Of a stretch of 64,000 nucleotides of DNA, positions 39,627 through 50,875 are shown piece after piece. The DNA is from Wigglesworthia glossinidia. GTDB lineage: Bacteria; Pseudomonadota; Gammaproteobacteria; Enterobacterales; Enterobacteriaceae. Location: the NCBI GenBank assembly GCA_030827005.1, contig JAVBJL010000005.1:1-64000 (forward strand), read 5' to 3'. The notes under the pieces are model-generated. The model searched no databases and was not told the origin of the DNA. It saw only the letters and a list, made by a program, of their open reading frames with translations. Positions within the stretch are counted from its first letter, which is position 1, and the number at the start of each line of letters is the position of its first letter. Position numbers and translations under genes: made by a program.

Positions 39627-40916
39627 TTAATTTTTTAAATATTTTTTAATAATTTGTACAATTTTATTTTGATTTACTATTTTTTGTATACCGCTATTTA
39701 AATATTTAATAGTAATGTTATTTTTTTGAATTTCATTTTTTCCTAAAATTAATAAAATTTTTGCGTTTAATTTATTTGCAATTTTTAATTTTTTTTTGCA
39801 ATTTTTTTGACTAATATCTGTCATAATTTTTAAAGAGTTTGGTAGAGAATTTCGTAAATTCTCAGAAAAAAGTAATATTTCTGTTGTTAAATCTTGCGTA
39901 ATAGACATAATATATATGTCTATATCCTTTAATAAAGGATAAGATTTTTCATTTTTTATTTGCATTAATAATATTAGCCTATCTAACCCAATAGCACAAC
40001 CTAATGCCGGAGTACGTTTTCCTCCAAGTTGCTCGGATAAATTATCATATCTACCTCCACTACAAATAGATATTGAATAATTTGGTACTGTTGGAATCCA
40101 TTCAAATACAATATCGTTATAATAATCTAGTCCTCTAAACAAATTAGGATTGATTTTATAAGGTATATTTGCTTTTTTTAGGAATTTACAAAAATTTGAA
40201 AATTGATTTTTTGAAGTTTCACCAAAATAATTATAAATTTGAGGAATTTTCGGTAATTTATATTTTTTAAGATTAATTTTATTAATTATCTTTACTAAGT
40301 TACTATTTTTATTTAAATAAATTTTTTTTTCATTTTTTGAATTATAAATATTAAAAAATTTTTTTAGATCTTTTAAATAATTTTTTCTTTCTTCTGAAGA
40401 TCCGATAGAATTTATTTCTAATATCAAATTTTTATTTAAGTTAAGATTTTTCCATATTCTAGAAGTTAATAGAATTAATTCGCATTCAGCGCTAAAATGA
40501 CTAGATCCAAATATTTCTAATCCTATTTGAAAAAATTGTCTATATCTTCCTTTTTGAGGTCTTTCATATCGAAACATTGGACCTATATACCATAATTTAT
40601 GTATATTATTATTAAATAGTTTATTAGATATTCCAGCGCGTACACATCCCGCTGTACCTTCCGGACGTAAAGCTAAGTTGCAAGATTTACGATCTAAAAA
40701 TGTATACATTTCTTTTGTTACGACTGAATTGTTATCTCCAATTGCTCGAGAAAAAACTTGTGTTTTTTCTAAAATTGGAAAACGAATTTCTTGGTAATTA
40801 TAACTAGAAATAATTTTAATGATTATTTTTTCAATACATTGCCATAAGTCTGTTTCTCCTGGCATGATGTCTTTCATACCTCGTATGATACGAATTTTAT
40901 TTTTTTTTATGTGCAT
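39627..40916 (-). CDS. hisS: Histidyl-tRNA synthetase
   Basis: This class II synthetase charges tRNA-His. It is 429 aa (E. coli 424). Motif 1 and the substrate block [14 protein letters not shown] near 83-96, motif 2 [19 protein letters not shown] near 112-130, the histidine-A block [12 protein letters not shown] near 262-273, and motif 3 [11 protein letters not shown] near 305-315 are intact. The start overlaps the ispG 3' end by 10 nt, indicating translational coupling. The C-terminal anticodon domain is more divergent. Confidence 0.98.
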   Translation of the reverse strand: MHIKKNKIRIIRGMKDIMPGETDLWQCIEKIIIKIISSYNYQEIRFPILEKTQVFSRAIGDNNSVVTKEMYTFLDRKSCNLALRPEGTAGCVRAGISNKLFNNNIHKLWYIGPMFRYERPQKGRYRQFFQIGLEIFGSSHFSAECELILLTSRIWKNLNLNKNLILEINSIGSSEERKNYLKDLKKFFNIYNSKNEKKIYLNKNSNLVKIINKINLKKYKLPKIPQIYNYFGETSKNQFSNFCKFLKKANIPYKINPNLFRGLDYYNDIVFEWIPTVPNYSISICSGGRYDNLSEQLGGKRTPALGCAIGLDRLILLMQIKNEKSYPLLKDIDIYIMSITQDLTTEILLFSENLRNSLPNSLKIMTDISQKNCKKKLKIANKLNAKILLILGKNEIQKNNITIKYLNSGIQKIVNQNKIVQIIKKYLKN

Positions 40917-42040
40917 TTATTTTTTTTCTCAAAAATATCATTAAAATAATTTTTTTTTTCTAAAGATTTGGATTTTTTTCTAACATATTTTTCTATGGTT
41001 TCGATTAATTTAGTATTTTCAATTTTTTCTTTTTTTCTAATACCATTTTCATATATAACACTTTTATTACGATATCCTGAAATACCAATATCCGATTTTT
41101 TAGCTTCTCCTATTCCATTTACCATGCATCCAATGATAGAAACATCCATAGGTGTAGTGATATCTTCTAATCGATCTTCTAAAGTATTGATTATTTTAAT
41201 GACATCGAATTCTTGTCGTGAACAAGTTGGACAGGCTATAAAGTTGATACCTCTTTTTCTAATATTTAGTGCTTGTAAAATGTTAAAACCTACTTTAACT
41301 TCATGAATAGGATCTGCAGCTAAAGAAACTCGTAATGTATCTCCTATTCCTTTATATAATAATAATCCAATCCCTATTGCTGATTTAATTGATCCATTAA
41401 TTATGCTACCAGATTCAGTAATTCCTAAATGTAATGGTTGTTCGATTTCATTAGATAATAGTTGATATGCTTTAACGCAAGTAAATACATCTGATGATTT
41501 TACGCTAACTTTAAAATTATTAAAATTTAATTTATTTAAAATATTTACATGACGCATTGCTGATTCAAATAAAGCTTGTGGATTTTTAATCCCATATTTT
41601 TCTTGTATATCTTTTTCTAACGAACCAGAATTTACGCCAATACGAATTGGTATTTTTTTTTCTTTAGCTATGTTAATTACAGATTGAATACGTTTTAAAT
41701 TGCCAATATTTCCTGGATTAATACGTAAACAATCTGCTCCATATTGAGCAGCTTTTAATGCAATACGATAATCAAAATGTATATCTGCTACTATTGGTAC
41801 TGATACTCTTTTTTTTATTATTTTAAATGCTTCTGCTGATTCCATTGTTGGTATAGATACACGGACGATGTCTGCTCCAGCTTTTTTTAACTGATTAATT
41901 TGATTTGTAGTGGCTTCGATATCCGTTGTACGAGTATTTGTCATAGATTGTACGGAAATTGGAGCACCCCCGCCTATTGGAATATCTTTAATATAAATTT
42001 TTTTTGATTGTCTTCGAACAATTAATTTATTTTGGTTCAT
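40907..42040 (-). CDS. ispG: 4-hydroxy-3-methylbut-2-enyl diphosphate synthase
   Basis: IspG is the [4Fe-4S] enzyme of the penultimate step of the MEP isoprenoid pathway. It is 377 aa (E. coli 372). The N-terminal TIM-barrel starts with [18 protein letters not shown] near 22-39. The C-terminal iron-sulfur domain has [12 protein letters not shown] near 268-279 and the third cluster cysteine in [10 protein letters not shown] near 304-313. The extra C-terminal Lys-rich tail is typical of drift in AT-rich symbionts. It sits between rodZ and hisS and overlaps hisS by 10 nt. Confidence 0.98.
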   Translation of the reverse strand: MNQNKLIVRRQSKKIYIKDIPIGGGAPISVQSMTNTRTTDIEATTNQINQLKKAGADIVRVSIPTMESAEAFKIIKKRVSVPIVADIHFDYRIALKAAQYGADCLRINPGNIGNLKRIQSVINIAKEKKIPIRIGVNSGSLEKDIQEKYGIKNPQALFESAMRHVNILNKLNFNNFKVSVKSSDVFTCVKAYQLLSNEIEQPLHLGITESGSIINGSIKSAIGIGLLLYKGIGDTLRVSLAADPIHEVKVGFNILQALNIRKRGINFIACPTCSRQEFDVIKIINTLEDRLEDITTPMDVSIIGCMVNGIGEAKKSDIGISGYRNKSVIYENGIRKKEKIENTKLIETIEKYVRKKSKSLEKKNYFNDIFEKKNKCT

Positions 42041-42096
42041 ATTATTTCCATAATTATTAGTATGGCCAATAAGTTAAATATTTTTTAAATAATTAA

Positions 42097-42591
42097 TTAG
42101 ATAATATTAATTTTTTTTAGTATTTTTTGTAGTGAATTTTCAAATGGCAAAGTTTTAATATTTAAAATGTTTTGATGATTAATACGGTAGCTTTGCCACC
42201 ACCAAATCCCTGTTAATATTATTATTATAGAAATAACGGTCCATGTAACTCTTATAAACCATATATCTTTTTTTTTATATTTTTTTATCGAATTAAACTG
42301 ACTAATAGACTTTATTTTAGGAAAATAATGCTGTATTTTATTATTCATTAAGGATAATTCTTTTTCAGATAATTTCACTAATTTTGCATATGCCCGAATA
42401 TATCCATATAGAAATGTTTTTGATATATATGGATGTTCGGAATCATTTTCTATACTTTGTATTACTGATATTTTAAGATATAAAATTTTAGCAACATCTC
42501 TTTGGCTTAATCCTAAATTTTTACGTGCTTTTTTTAAAGATTTTCCAATAGTATTAGAAATTTTTTGCTTTTTATTTTCTCCGATATTCAT
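42097..42591 (-). CDS. rodZ: Cytoskeleton-associated protein RodZ, truncated
   Basis: RodZ links MreB to the elongation machinery. The 164 aa retain only the cytoplasmic helix-turn-helix domain (about 15-85, GKSLKKARKNLGLSQRDVA and FLYGYIRAYAKLV), a juxtamembrane stretch and the transmembrane helix (about 111-133, ending GIWWWQSYR as in E. coli GAWWWQ). E. coli RodZ has 337 aa with a periplasmic domain, which is absent here apart from about 30 residues. The HTH surface that contacts MreB is kept, in agreement with the intact mreB. Synteny rlmN-rodZ-ispG supports the call. Confidence 0.92.
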   Translation of the reverse strand: MNIGENKKQKISNTIGKSLKKARKNLGLSQRDVAKILYLKISVIQSIENDSEHPYISKTFLYGYIRAYAKLVKLSEKELSLMNNKIQHYFPKIKSISQFNSIKKYKKKDIWFIRVTWTVISIIIILTGIWWWQSYRINHQNILNIKTLPFENSLQKILKKINII

Positions 42592-42681
42592 ATTTGTGAT
42601 AAAAAATTTTTGTTATATCGCATATTAAAATTTAGTTTTAATAGTTAATATTATTATTATTTTAATTATATATTGTAGTTT

Positions 42682-43767
42682 TTAAGATATCTTATGCAAT
42701 TTTTTTTTATACATACGATTAATGACGGTTCCTGATAATTGACCACAAGCTGCATTGATTGCATCACCTCTTTGTTTTCTAATAGTAGTAATTATTTTAT
42801 TTTCTTTTAAAATTTGTGAAAATTTTTCTATTTGTTCTTGAGTACTAGATTGATATTTTGATCGAGGAATACAGTTCCACGGAATCAAATTTACTTTACA
42901 TGGAATATTTTTTAAACAGTTGACTAATTCATATGCATGTTTTACGGCATCATTTATTTTATTCAACATAACATATTCTATAGAAATTTTTCCTTGATTC
43001 GCTTTAGAAACAGTAAGATAGTTTTTTACTGCTGATAATAATGAAAAAATATTATATTTTTGATTAATAGGCATGATTTTATTTCTGATTGTATCATTTG
43101 GAGCATGCAAAGAAATAGCTAATTTTACGTCTAATAAACTTCCAAGATTTTGAATTACATGCGATATTCCTGCAGTAGAAATTGTCACGCGACGTTTAGA
43201 TAATTTAAAAGCATAATGATCTAGAATAATATTTATTGTAGAAGTTAATTGTTTTAAATTTAAAAGAGGTTCTCCCATTCCCATAAAGACAATATTTGTA
43301 ATTTTTTTAAGTTTATTTTTTTTTATATTTGCAATTTTCATTGCATTCCAAATTTGACCAATCATTTCTGATGCGTCTAAGTTTCTATTAAATCCTTGCA
43401 TAGCGGTTGCGCAAAATGTACAACGTAATGCGCATCCTATTTGAGATGATACGCATAAAGTTGCTCTATTTTTTTCTGGAATATATATTGTTTCAATTTT
43501 TTGATTATATATTTTTAATATCCATTTGATTGTACCATCTATTGAAATATATTCGGATATTATTTTTGGTATTTTTATTTCTGATTGTACTAATAATTTT
43601 TTACGTAAACTTTTGTTAAAATTAAAAATGTCATTTATATTATCACAATAATTTTGATATACTGCTTGCATGAATTGATGTGCACGAAATTTTTTTTCTC
43701 CTAAATTTAAAAAAAAATTTTGCAATTCTAATCTAGTCATACCAAATAAATTAATTTTTTTTTTCAT
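42682..43767 (-). CDS. rlmN: 23S rRNA / tRNA (adenine-C2)-methyltransferase RlmN
   Basis: This dual-specificity radical SAM enzyme methylates A2503 of 23S rRNA and A37 of some tRNAs. It is 361 aa (E. coli 384). The radical SAM cluster cysteines C112, C116 and C119 lie in SQIGCALRCTFCATAMQGF, and the methyl-carrier cysteine in AACGQLSG is about residue 341. FMGMGEPLLN, the SAM-binding glycine segment, is near 160-169. pilW, which separates rlmN and rodZ in E. coli, is missing. It lies between ndk and rodZ. Confidence 0.97.
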   Translation of the reverse strand: MKKKINLFGMTRLELQNFFLNLGEKKFRAHQFMQAVYQNYCDNINDIFNFNKSLRKKLLVQSEIKIPKIISEYISIDGTIKWILKIYNQKIETIYIPEKNRATLCVSSQIGCALRCTFCATAMQGFNRNLDASEMIGQIWNAMKIANIKKNKLKKITNIVFMGMGEPLLNLKQLTSTINIILDHYAFKLSKRRVTISTAGISHVIQNLGSLLDVKLAISLHAPNDTIRNKIMPINQKYNIFSLLSAVKNYLTVSKANQGKISIEYVMLNKINDAVKHAYELVNCLKNIPCKVNLIPWNCIPRSKYQSSTQEQIEKFSQILKENKIITTIRKQRGDAINAACGQLSGTVINRMYKKKLHKIS

Positions 43768-43870
43768 TTTAAACTAACCAGAAACGGTCTGATAATATGA
43801 TTTTTTTATTTTAAAAATGTTAAAAAAAAATACTAAGCTATTTTAAATAAATTAGATAATATTTTTTGAT

Positions 43871-44299
43871 TTATATACGAGAAAAAATTTCTGTTTTTTT
43901 GAAAAAAAATCTGATTTCTTTTTTAGCTGATTCTTTGGAATCAGATCCATGTATGCTATTTTTAATAATACTATCTGAATAATCTGATCTTAATGTACCA
44001 GATAGAGCTATTTCTGGATTTGTATGACCCATAATTTCTCTATTTTTTTGAATTGCATTATATCCTTCTAGGACTTGTACAATAATAGGATATGAAATAA
44101 TAAAATTTATTAGATCTTTAAAGAATGGTTTTTTTTTATGCTCTATATAAAAAGATACACCTTGTTCCCAATTTAGTTTAATCATTTTTGATGCAACTAA
44201 ATACAGACCTGTTTTTTCCAAACGGTTAATGATGGATCCGATAGAATTTTTAATTATAACGTTTGGCTTTATTATTGATAAAGTATGTTCGATTTGCAT
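43871..44299 (-). CDS. ndk: Nucleoside diphosphate kinase
   Basis: Ndk balances nucleoside triphosphates by phosphate transfer through a phosphohistidine. It is 142 aa (E. coli 143). The N-terminal EHTLSIIKPNVI, the nucleotide-binding RSDYSDSIIKN near 104-114 and the active site NSIHGSDS with H117 are intact. It is the first gene of the leftward ndk-rlmN-rodZ-ispG-hisS-yfgM-bamB-der block and is 103 bp upstream of rlmN. Confidence 0.97.
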   Translation of the reverse strand: MQIEHTLSIIKPNVIIKNSIGSIINRLEKTGLYLVASKMIKLNWEQGVSFYIEHKKKPFFKDLINFIISYPIIVQVLEGYNAIQKNREIMGHTNPEIALSGTLRSDYSDSIIKNSIHGSDSKESAKKEIRFFFKKTEIFSRI

Positions 44300-44416
44300 G
44301 AAAAAAATCCTAAAATGTTGAATTTAATTTATAATCTGTTCTCTAAAAATTAGATTGAAAAAATTTTTTTATACGTCATACCATTTTAAATCCGGTAGTT
44401 TTTTTATATAAATTAT

Positions 44417-44782
44417 TTACTTTTTTTTATAATCATTTAGGATTACGTATGCCATATTGGCATTATCTCCTTTCCTATATCCAGATTTTAATATTTTTAA
44501 GTATCCTCCGTTTATTTTAATAAATTTAGGTCCTATAGTATGAAATAATTTTGAAACAGTTTCATTATTTCTAATTTTTGCAAATACTCCTCTACGATTA
44601 GATATCGTATTTTTTTTTGATAATGTAATCAGTGGTTCGAATATTCTGCGTAATTCTTTTGCTTTTGGTAGTGTGGTATGAATAATTTCGTGATGTATCA
44701 ATGATATTATCATATTTCGAAACATAGCTAATCTATGACTAGAGTTACGATTTAAATATCTACCTAAGTATTTATGACGCAT
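44417..44782 (-). CDS. rplQ: 50S ribosomal protein L17
   Basis: A large-subunit protein near the exit tunnel. It has 121 aa (E. coli 127), starting [20 protein letters not shown], the invariant family N-terminus, and including [19 protein letters not shown] near 37-55. The short loss is at the C-terminus. It is the last gene of the alpha operon, 36 bp after rpoA. Confidence 0.97.
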   Translation of the reverse strand: MRHKYLGRYLNRNSSHRLAMFRNMIISLIHHEIIHTTLPKAKELRRIFEPLITLSKKNTISNRRGVFAKIRNNETVSKLFHTIGPKFIKINGGYLKILKSGYRKGDNANMAYVILNDYKKK

Positions 44783-44818
44783 AGTTCACCTTTTGTTAAA
44801 GTAAGCAAATCAAAAATT

Positions 44819-45799
44819 TTAAGAAATACTAACAGGAGGCCAGTTTTCAAGACGCATGCCAAGAGTTAAATTACGAGTTGCTAATACATCTTTAATTTCT
44901 GTAAGAGATTTTTTTCCCAAATTAGGTGTTTTTAATAATTCTACTTCTGTTCTTTGCACTAAATCGCCTATATAATGAATTGATTCTGCTTTAAGACAAT
45001 TTGCAGATCTAACTGTCAATTCTAAATCGTCTACTGGTCTAAGTAAGATTGGATCAAATTCTGGTTTTTCTTCTTTTATTTCTGGTTGACGTACATCTCT
45101 TAGGTCAATAAAAGCTTCTAGTTGTTCTGATAGGATAGTTGCTGCACGTCGAACTGCCGATTCTGGATCAATCGTCCCGTTTGTTTCCATGTCAATAATT
45201 AATTTATCTAAATCTGTACGTTGTTCTACTCGAGCTGCTTGTACGTTGTATGAAATTCTTTCTATTGGACTATAACATGCATCTAATAGCAATCTTCCAA
45301 TAGGTCTATCTTCCATGTGTATTCTTGATACTGCCGGTACGTATCCTCGACCTTTTTGCACTTTTATTCTCATTTTTATGGATGATTTTTCATGAGTTAA
45401 GTGACACAGTATATGTTCCGGATGACATATTTCTACGCTCCCGTCGTGTATGATATCTGATGCAGTAACTATTCCGACTCCCGATTTAGATAAAGATAGA
45501 ATTGCATTATCTTTATTACTTTGTATAATTACTGCGAGCTCTTTTAGATTTAATAATATTTCTAATATATCTTCTTGAATCCCTTCTTTAATACTATATT
45601 CGTGTAATATTCCGTCGATTTCTACTTCTGTAACTGCATATCCTGGCATTGAAGACAGTAAAATTCGGCGCAATGCATTCCCTAATGTATGCCCAAAACC
45701 ACGTTCTAAAGGCTCTAAAGTTATTTTTGCATGTGTTTTGCTAATTTGTTCAATGTCAACTAGTCTAGGTTTAAGAAATTCTGTTACGGAATGCTGCAT
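44819..45799 (-). CDS. rpoA: RNA polymerase alpha subunit
   Basis: RpoA dimerises to nucleate RNA polymerase assembly and contacts UP elements and activators through its C-terminal domain. It is 326 aa (E. coli 329). The N-terminal domain (about 1-230) includes [22 protein letters not shown] near 33-54. The C-terminal domain (about 248-326) keeps [17 protein letters not shown] and [13 protein letters not shown], the DNA- and activator-contacting helices. A UP-element-binding CTD is thus preserved although few regulators are seen. It is in the alpha operon between rpsD and rplQ. Confidence 0.99.
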   Translation of the reverse strand: MQHSVTEFLKPRLVDIEQISKTHAKITLEPLERGFGHTLGNALRRILLSSMPGYAVTEVEIDGILHEYSIKEGIQEDILEILLNLKELAVIIQSNKDNAILSLSKSGVGIVTASDIIHDGSVEICHPEHILCHLTHEKSSIKMRIKVQKGRGYVPAVSRIHMEDRPIGRLLLDACYSPIERISYNVQAARVEQRTDLDKLIIDMETNGTIDPESAVRRAATILSEQLEAFIDLRDVRQPEIKEEKPEFDPILLRPVDDLELTVRSANCLKAESIHYIGDLVQRTEVELLKTPNLGKKSLTEIKDVLATRNLTLGMRLENWPPVSIS

Positions 45800-45827
45800 A
45801 TTACTAAGTCCTTAGTATTAACTATTG

Positions 45828-46448
45828 TTATTTTGAGTAAAGTTCAATAATTAAATGTTCATTAATTTCTGAAGACAATTCTGAACGATCAGGAAATTTT
45901 TTCAAAATACCTTCCATTTTTATTAAATCAATATCTATCCAAGATGGTTTTTCTTTTTGTTTTGATATTTCTATAGATGCTTGGATTCGAGATTGTTTTT
46001 TAGAATTAGGATGAACTTGTATAAGATCGTTTGGTTTCAATTGATACGATGGTATGCTAATAATTTTTTTATTTACCATTATAGATTTATGAACTATTAA
46101 TTGACGCGATTCCGCCCTTGTTGCTCCAAATCCTATTCGATATACTATATTGTCTAATCTACTTTCCAATATTTTTAACAAATTTTCTCCGGTGTTTCCT
46201 TTCATTTTAGAAGATTTTTGATAGTATCTTTTAAATTGTTTTTCTAGTATTCCGTATAGTCTACGTACTTTTTGTTTTTCTCTTAATTGTATTCCGTAGT
46301 CAGATAATCTTGGTTTTTTTATTCCATGTTGCCCTGGTAAATGATCAATTTTACATTTTGTTTCTATCACACGAATGCCGGATTTAAAAAATAAGTCTGT
46401 TCCTTCTCTACGGCTCAATTTGAGTTTTGGTCCTAAATATCTAGCCAT
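45828..46448 (-). CDS. rpsD: 30S ribosomal protein S4
   Basis: A primary 16S-binding protein and, in E. coli, the translational repressor of the alpha operon. Its 206 aa equal E. coli. [20 protein letters not shown] starts the protein and the S4 RNA-binding domain (about 95-160) includes [20 protein letters not shown]. Operon order rpsM-rpsK-rpsD-rpoA-rplQ is kept. Whether S4 autoregulation persists cannot be told. Confidence 0.98.
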   Translation of the reverse strand: MARYLGPKLKLSRREGTDLFFKSGIRVIETKCKIDHLPGQHGIKKPRLSDYGIQLREKQKVRRLYGILEKQFKRYYQKSSKMKGNTGENLLKILESRLDNIVYRIGFGATRAESRQLIVHKSIMVNKKIISIPSYQLKPNDLIQVHPNSKKQSRIQASIEISKQKEKPSWIDIDLIKMEGILKKFPDRSELSSEINEHLIIELYSK

Positions 46449-46482
46449 TTTATGTTATTTGATAACCTATATAAAATTTGAA

Positions 46483-46878
46483 TTAAACACGACGTTTTTT
46501 TGGTGGTCGACACCCGTTATGAGGAATAGGAGTGACATCTGTGATATTTGTAATACGAAACCCGGAGGCATTTAAAGCGCGTATTGTGGATTCTCTTCCT
46601 GGACCTGGTCCTTTAACCATAATTTCTAAATTTTTTATTCCATATTCTTTTGCGATTTCAGAACATTTTTCTGCGGCAACTTGAGCGGCAAATGGTGTAG
46701 ATTTTCTAGATCCACGAAATCCGGATCCTCCTGATGTTGCCCATCCTAAAGTATTTCCTTGTCGATCAGTAATCGTGACAATTGTATTATTAAAAGATGC
46801 ATGAATGTGTGCTATTCCATCTAAAATTTGTTTTTTAATTCGTTTTCGAATAACATTGGAGTTTGTTTTTTTAGACAT
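46483..46878 (-). CDS. rpsK: 30S ribosomal protein S11
   Basis: A platform protein near the E site. It has 131 aa (E. coli 129). The core [20 protein letters not shown] near 21-40, [20 protein letters not shown] near 50-69 and the C-terminal [11 protein letters not shown] are nearly invariant. It lies 14 bp after rpsM. Confidence 0.98.
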   Translation of the reverse strand: MSKKTNSNVIRKRIKKQILDGIAHIHASFNNTIVTITDRQGNTLGWATSGGSGFRGSRKSTPFAAQVAAEKCSEIAKEYGIKNLEIMVKGPGPGRESTIRALNASGFRITNITDVTPIPHNGCRPPKKRRV

Positions 46879-46892
46879 CGTATCATTCCAAA

Positions 46893-47249
46893 TTATTTTT
46901 TAATTGCTTTTCTTGGCCCTTTTCTAGTACGTGCATTAGTTTTAGTTCTTTGACCACGTACTGGAAGATTTTTTTTATGTCTTAATCCTCTATATGTACC
47001 GAGATCTATCAATCTTTTTATGTTTAAAGTAACTTCTCGACGTAAATCACCTTCTATTTTTAATTTAGATATTTCTATTCTAATAGATTCTAATTCTGGA
47101 TTGCTTAAAGAGTTTACTTTGGTATTTAATTTTATTCCTGTTTGTTTGCATATTCTTTTTGAAAGAACATTCCCTATTCCATAGATACTTTTTAATGCAA
47201 TAACTATTTGTTTTTTTTCTGGTATATTTATTCCTGCTATTCTTACCAA
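46893..47249 (-). CDS. rpsM: 30S ribosomal protein S13
   Basis: A head protein contacting tRNA and the inter-subunit bridge B1. It has 118 aa as in E. coli. The start codon is TTG: the second residue onward reads VRIAGINIP, matching E. coli ARIAGINIP, and AGGAA lies 8 bp upstream. The C-terminal [20 protein letters not shown] is nearly invariant. It heads the alpha operon genes, 106 bp after rpmJ. Confidence 0.97.
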   Translation of the reverse strand: MVRIAGINIPEKKQIVIALKSIYGIGNVLSKRICKQTGIKLNTKVNSLSNPELESIRIEISKLKIEGDLRREVTLNIKRLIDLGTYRGLRHKKNLPVRGQRTKTNARTRKGPRKAIKK

Positions 47250-47355
47250 TACTTTATTCCTATATTTGAATGATAATTACTGAAAATATAATTCATAAAA
47301 TGATTTTTTATTGTACTAAAGATTTTCATTTTAATCTATAAAATTTATTTTAAAT

Positions 47356-47472
47356 TTATCCTTGTCGTTGTTTATGTTTAGCATCAGATGAACATAATAC
47401 TCGAATTACTCTTTTACGTTTAACAATTTTACAATTACGACATAATTTTTTTACAGATGCACGTACTTTCAT
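47356..47472 (-). CDS. rpmJ: 50S ribosomal protein L36
   Basis: A 38-aa zinc-ribbon protein, too short for most ORF cut-offs. The minus strand reads [20 protein letters not shown] and ends DAKHKQRQG, matching E. coli L36 at both ends. The zinc ligands are the cysteines of CRNC, a further cysteine in VLCSSD and a histidine of KHKQ. It lies between secY (12 bp) and rpsM, its usual place at the end of the spc operon. Confidence 0.97.
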   Translation of the reverse strand: MKVRASVKKLCRNCKIVKRKRVIRVLCSSDAKHKQRQG

Positions 47473-47484
47473 AGTATTTCCAAA

Positions 47485-48843
47485 TTATTTATTAAAATTT
47501 TTAAGATTTGCTTTTTTTAATACGGAACTATATTGACTAGACATAATTAAAGTTTGCACTTGTGTCATAAATTCTATAATTACGACAACCACGATGAGTA
47601 GCGACGTACCTCCAAAATGAAATGGTGCTTTTATAAACACTCTAAAAAATTCTGGCATTAAACAAATTAGGGTTATATAAATTGATCCTATTAAAGTAAG
47701 GCGCATCATAATTTTATTAATATATTGTGCGGTCTTGATTCCAGGACGAATTCCTGAAATAAATGCCCCAGATTTTTTTAAATTATCTGCAGTATCTTTT
47801 GCATTAAAAACTAAAGATGTGTAAAAAAAACAAAAAAATATAATTGCACATGTATAAATAATAGAATACGATAAATGTCCAGGTTCTAAATATTTTGAAA
47901 CAGATATCAACCATGACCATCCTATTCCTCCTCCAAACCATGATGCTATTGTAGCAGGAAATAAAATTAAGCTAGAAGCAAAAATTGCAGGAATTACTCC
48001 TGACATATTAATTTTTAATGGCAAATGCGTTGTATGGGCAGCATAAATTTTTCTTCCTTTTTGTCTCATAGCATAATTTACCATAATTTTACGCTGTCCA
48101 CGTTCGATAAATACAACAAAAAAAGTAATCAAAAAAATTAACATCATTGATATTAAAATAGTAATGATTTTTAAATCGCCTTGTCGTGCTTTTTCAATAG
48201 ATTGCATAATTTCTATTGGCAATCCTGCAACAATACCTGAAAAAATCAGCAATGAAATCCCGTTACCTATTCCACGTGAAGTGATTTGTTCTCCTAACCA
48301 CATTAAAAACATTGTTCCAGAAACTAAGCTAGTAATAGTAGTAATATAAAATTCTAACCCTTTTTGTATGACTAATTCTTGCATACCAGGCATATTAGGT
48401 AATCCGATAGCGATACTCATAGATTGTATAATTGCCAATATTAATGTGCTATATCTTGTATATTCATTAATTTTACGTCTTCCAAATTCTCCATCTTTTT
48501 TTATTTCAGATAATTTTGGATGTATTATAGTTAATAATTGTATAATAATTGAAGCTGAAATATGAGGCATTATTCCTAAAGCAAAAATTGAAGCACGGCT
48601 TAATGCTCCTCCAGAAAACATATTAAATAGTTCAATAATCGTTCCTTTTTGTTGTTCAATTAAATTTACAAGTATACTTGTATCAATACCTGGAATTGGA
48701 ATAAATGATCCAATTCTAAATACAATTAATGAAAAAATTACAAAAATTAGCCTATTTTTTAATTCAAATAAATTACTTTTATTTTTTTTTAAAGTTAATT
48801 TTGATTTGTTTTGAAAATATGATAAATTAGTCAATTTTTCCAC
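47485..48843 (-). CDS. secY: Protein translocase channel SecY
   Basis: SecY is the ten-helix channel of the Sec translocon. The 452 aa compare with 443 in E. coli. [17 protein letters not shown] near 41-57, the plug and helix 2 region, [18 protein letters not shown] near 87-104 and the cytoplasmic loop [12 protein letters not shown] near 360-371 are well kept. The annotated GTG at 48843 overlaps rplO by 17 nt. A TTG three codons in (48834) lies just after GGTGG and is a realistic alternative, so the exact start is uncertain. Confidence 0.97.
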   Translation of the reverse strand: MEKLTNLSYFQNKSKLTLKKNKSNLFELKNRLIFVIFSLIVFRIGSFIPIPGIDTSILVNLIEQQKGTIIELFNMFSGGALSRASIFALGIMPHISASIIIQLLTIIHPKLSEIKKDGEFGRRKINEYTRYSTLILAIIQSMSIAIGLPNMPGMQELVIQKGLEFYITTITSLVSGTMFLMWLGEQITSRGIGNGISLLIFSGIVAGLPIEIMQSIEKARQGDLKIITILISMMLIFLITFFVVFIERGQRKIMVNYAMRQKGRKIYAAHTTHLPLKINMSGVIPAIFASSLILFPATIASWFGGGIGWSWLISVSKYLEPGHLSYSIIYTCAIIFFCFFYTSLVFNAKDTADNLKKSGAFISGIRPGIKTAQYINKIMMRLTLIGSIYITLICLMPEFFRVFIKAPFHFGGTSLLIVVVVIIEFMTQVQTLIMSSQYSSVLKKANLKNFNK

Positions 48844-49261
48844 CTATTAATTCAATTATTCGTCGAGCACCTCTGCTTACGCTTAAATTTTTTACTTGTA
48901 TTTTTTTATCAAAGTTTTTAGAAAAAATTAATTTGACTTTTTTAATTTTTAAGCTAATAATTTTATATTTTTTTAATATATTTAAATCTATTACATTTTC
49001 TTTAATTTTTTTTAATTCTGATAATCGAACTTCTTTTGATAGTCGAGACTTAATTGAAATTGTATGACCAAATTTTGGTAGACGTCTATATAGGGGCATT
49101 TGACCTCCTTCGAAACCTCTTCTAACTTTTCCTCCAGAACGAGATTTCTGACCTTTATGTCCACGCCCTCCCGTTTTTCCTAATCCGGAGCCAATTCCTC
49201 TGCCTTTTCTTTTTTTAGCACGATTGGAATATGGCGATGGTGAAATGGTATTTAAGTACAC
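48827..49261 (-). CDS. rplO: 50S ribosomal protein L15
   Basis: An assembly protein of the large subunit. It has 144 aa, as E. coli. The start is GTG, giving (M)YLNTISPSP in line with E. coli MRLNTLSPAE, with GAGG at the end of rpmD as ribosome-binding site. The glycine-rich [20 protein letters not shown] near 19-38 is typical. Its 3' end overlaps secY. Confidence 0.97.
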   Translation of the reverse strand: MYLNTISPSPYSNRAKKRKGRGIGSGLGKTGGRGHKGQKSRSGGKVRRGFEGGQMPLYRRLPKFGHTISIKSRLSKEVRLSELKKIKENVIDLNILKKYKIISLKIKKVKLIFSKNFDKKIQVKNLSVSRGARRIIELIGGKID

Positions 49262-49263
49262 TT

Positions 49264-49443
49264 TTATTCCTCTGTTTTTATAAGGTATGCAATTGAATTG
49301 ATCATTCCTAATAATCTTGGAGATTTTATTCTTTTAACAGTATGTCCGATATGTCGTAGTCCAATTCCTTTAAGAGTAGATTTATGTTTTTTTGGACAAC
49401 TGATTGAACTTTTAATTTGAGTAACTTTTATTAATTTTGTCAT
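49264..49443 (-). CDS. rpmD: 50S ribosomal protein L30
   Basis: A 59-aa protein (E. coli 59) too short for most ORF cut-offs. Translation gives [20 protein letters not shown], then [16 protein letters not shown], matching the L30 signature GLRRIGHTV. It ends 2 bp before the rplO GTG and starts 8 bp after the rpsE stop, exactly in its spc-operon position. Confidence 0.96.
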   Translation of the reverse strand: MTKLIKVTQIKSSISCPKKHKSTLKGIGLRHIGHTVKRIKSPRLLGMINSIAYLIKTEE

Positions 49444-49451
49444 TAAAAATT

Positions 49452-49952
49452 TTATCCTAATATTTCTTCGATAGACTTTCCTCGTTTTTCTGCAATATAT
49501 CTTGGAAATTTTATATTTTGCAGTGCATTAACAGTTGCACGTACAACATTAATAGGATTTGTAGACCCATAGACTTTTGCTAAAACATTATGTATTCCCG
49601 ATACTTCCAATACTGCTCGCATTGCGCCTCCAGCAATAATACCCGTACCTTCTGATGCTGGTTTCATAAAAACGTGCGAACTTGTATATACTCCATGAAC
49701 TTCGTGGTGTAATGTTTTCAAAATAATTGGAATTTTTATGATATTTTTTTTAGCTTTATCCATAGCTTTTTGAATGGCAGATGGAACTTCTTTAGATTTT
49801 CCATAACCAAATCCAATACGTCCTTGACAATCTCCTACTACAGTTAATGCGGTAAAACTAAAAATTCTTCCTCCTTTAACTGTTTTAGAAACACGATTTA
49901 CTGAAATTAATTTTTCCTGTAAGTCTCCGGAATATTTTTCGAATTTAATCAT
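49452..49952 (-). CDS. rpsE: 30S ribosomal protein S5
   Basis: A protein of the decoding-fidelity region with S4. It has 166 aa (E. coli 167). [19 protein letters not shown] near 18-36 is the double-stranded RNA-binding signature, followed by [20 protein letters not shown] and [16 protein letters not shown] near 104-119. Its place between rplR and rpmD is standard. Confidence 0.98.
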   Translation of the reverse strand: MIKFEKYSGDLQEKLISVNRVSKTVKGGRIFSFTALTVVGDCQGRIGFGYGKSKEVPSAIQKAMDKAKKNIIKIPIILKTLHHEVHGVYTSSHVFMKPASEGTGIIAGGAMRAVLEVSGIHNVLAKVYGSTNPINVVRATVNALQNIKFPRYIAEKRGKSIEEILG

Positions 49953-49968
49953 ATTAACCTTTTAAATG

Positions 49969-50322
49969 TTAAAAATTTAACCCAAATTTTCTAGCGGATT
50001 CTGCTAAAGCTTTTATGCGACCATGATATTTAAATCCAGAACGGTCAAATGCTACTTGTTTGATATTTTTATTTAGAGCTCTTTTTGCGATTGTTTCGCC
50101 TATTATTGCAGCAGCTTTTTTATTTCCCGAGCTTTTTAGTAGTCTAAAAATTTTTTTTTCTAAAGTAGAAGCTGTTGTTAAAATACGTGAGGCGTCGGCA
50201 GAAATAATTTGTGCATAAATATGTTTAGAAGTACGATGTACCAATAATTTAATTGTATTTAACTTTCTAATTTTTTTTCTTGCTTTTGTTGCTCTTTTAA
50301 TACGAGCTATTTTTTTTTTCAT
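49969..50322 (-). CDS. rplR: 50S ribosomal protein L18
   Basis: Binds 5S rRNA in the central protuberance. It has 117 aa as in E. coli. The basic N-terminus and [14 protein letters not shown] near 27-40 precede [19 protein letters not shown] and the C-terminal [19 protein letters not shown]. It begins 16 bp before rpsE and follows rplF by a single base. Confidence 0.97.
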   Translation of the reverse strand: MKKKIARIKRATKARKKIRKLNTIKLLVHRTSKHIYAQIISADASRILTTASTLEKKIFRLLKSSGNKKAAAIIGETIAKRALNKNIKQVAFDRSGFKYHGRIKALAESARKFGLNF

Positions 50323-50323
50323 G

Positions 50324-50863
50324 TTATTTATTTTTTTTAGTTTCTTTTATTTTAATAATTTCGTATGAATATCGAATTCCCTTACCTTTGTATGGATCTG
50401 GAATTTTATAATTTCTGATATTTGCGGCAAATTGTCCTATTTTTTGCTTATCAATGCTGGTTAAAACAATTTCGTTTGCGTTTGTGCATGTTATAGAAAT
50501 AATTTTTGGTATATCTACTTTAATTGTATGAGAAAAGCCTAAAAACATAATTAATTCGTTATTAACAATATTTACTCTATATCCTATTCCTGAGATAATT
50601 AATATCTTAGTAAATTTTTGAGTTACACCTATAATCATGTTGTTTATTATTGCTCTTAGTGTTCCTGTAAGCATCCATAAAAAGCTACAACTTAATTTTT
50701 TTGGTACAAGCTTAATTGTATTATCAATTTTTGATACAAAAATATCTGAATGTAATTTTTGGTCTAACTTACCGTGTATTCCGCTAATAATAATATTTTT
50801 TTTTGAAATATTCACATTAACTTCATTTGGAATTAGAATTGGCATTTTAGCTATACGAGACAT
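50324..50863 (-). CDS. rplF: 50S ribosomal protein L6
   Basis: A protein at the base of the L7/L12 stalk. It has 179 aa (E. coli 177). [12 protein letters not shown] opens the protein; the C-terminal signature [20 protein letters not shown] near 155-174 is clear. The middle is more divergent than in neighbouring ribosomal proteins. Order rpsH-rplF-rplR is standard. Confidence 0.97.
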   Translation of the reverse strand: MSRIAKMPILIPNEVNVNISKKNIIISGIHGKLDQKLHSDIFVSKIDNTIKLVPKKLSCSFLWMLTGTLRAIINNMIIGVTQKFTKILIISGIGYRVNIVNNELIMFLGFSHTIKVDIPKIISITCTNANEIVLTSIDKQKIGQFAANIRNYKIPDPYKGKGIRYSYEIIKIKETKKNK

Positions 50864-50875
50864 ATTTTCTCCGAG

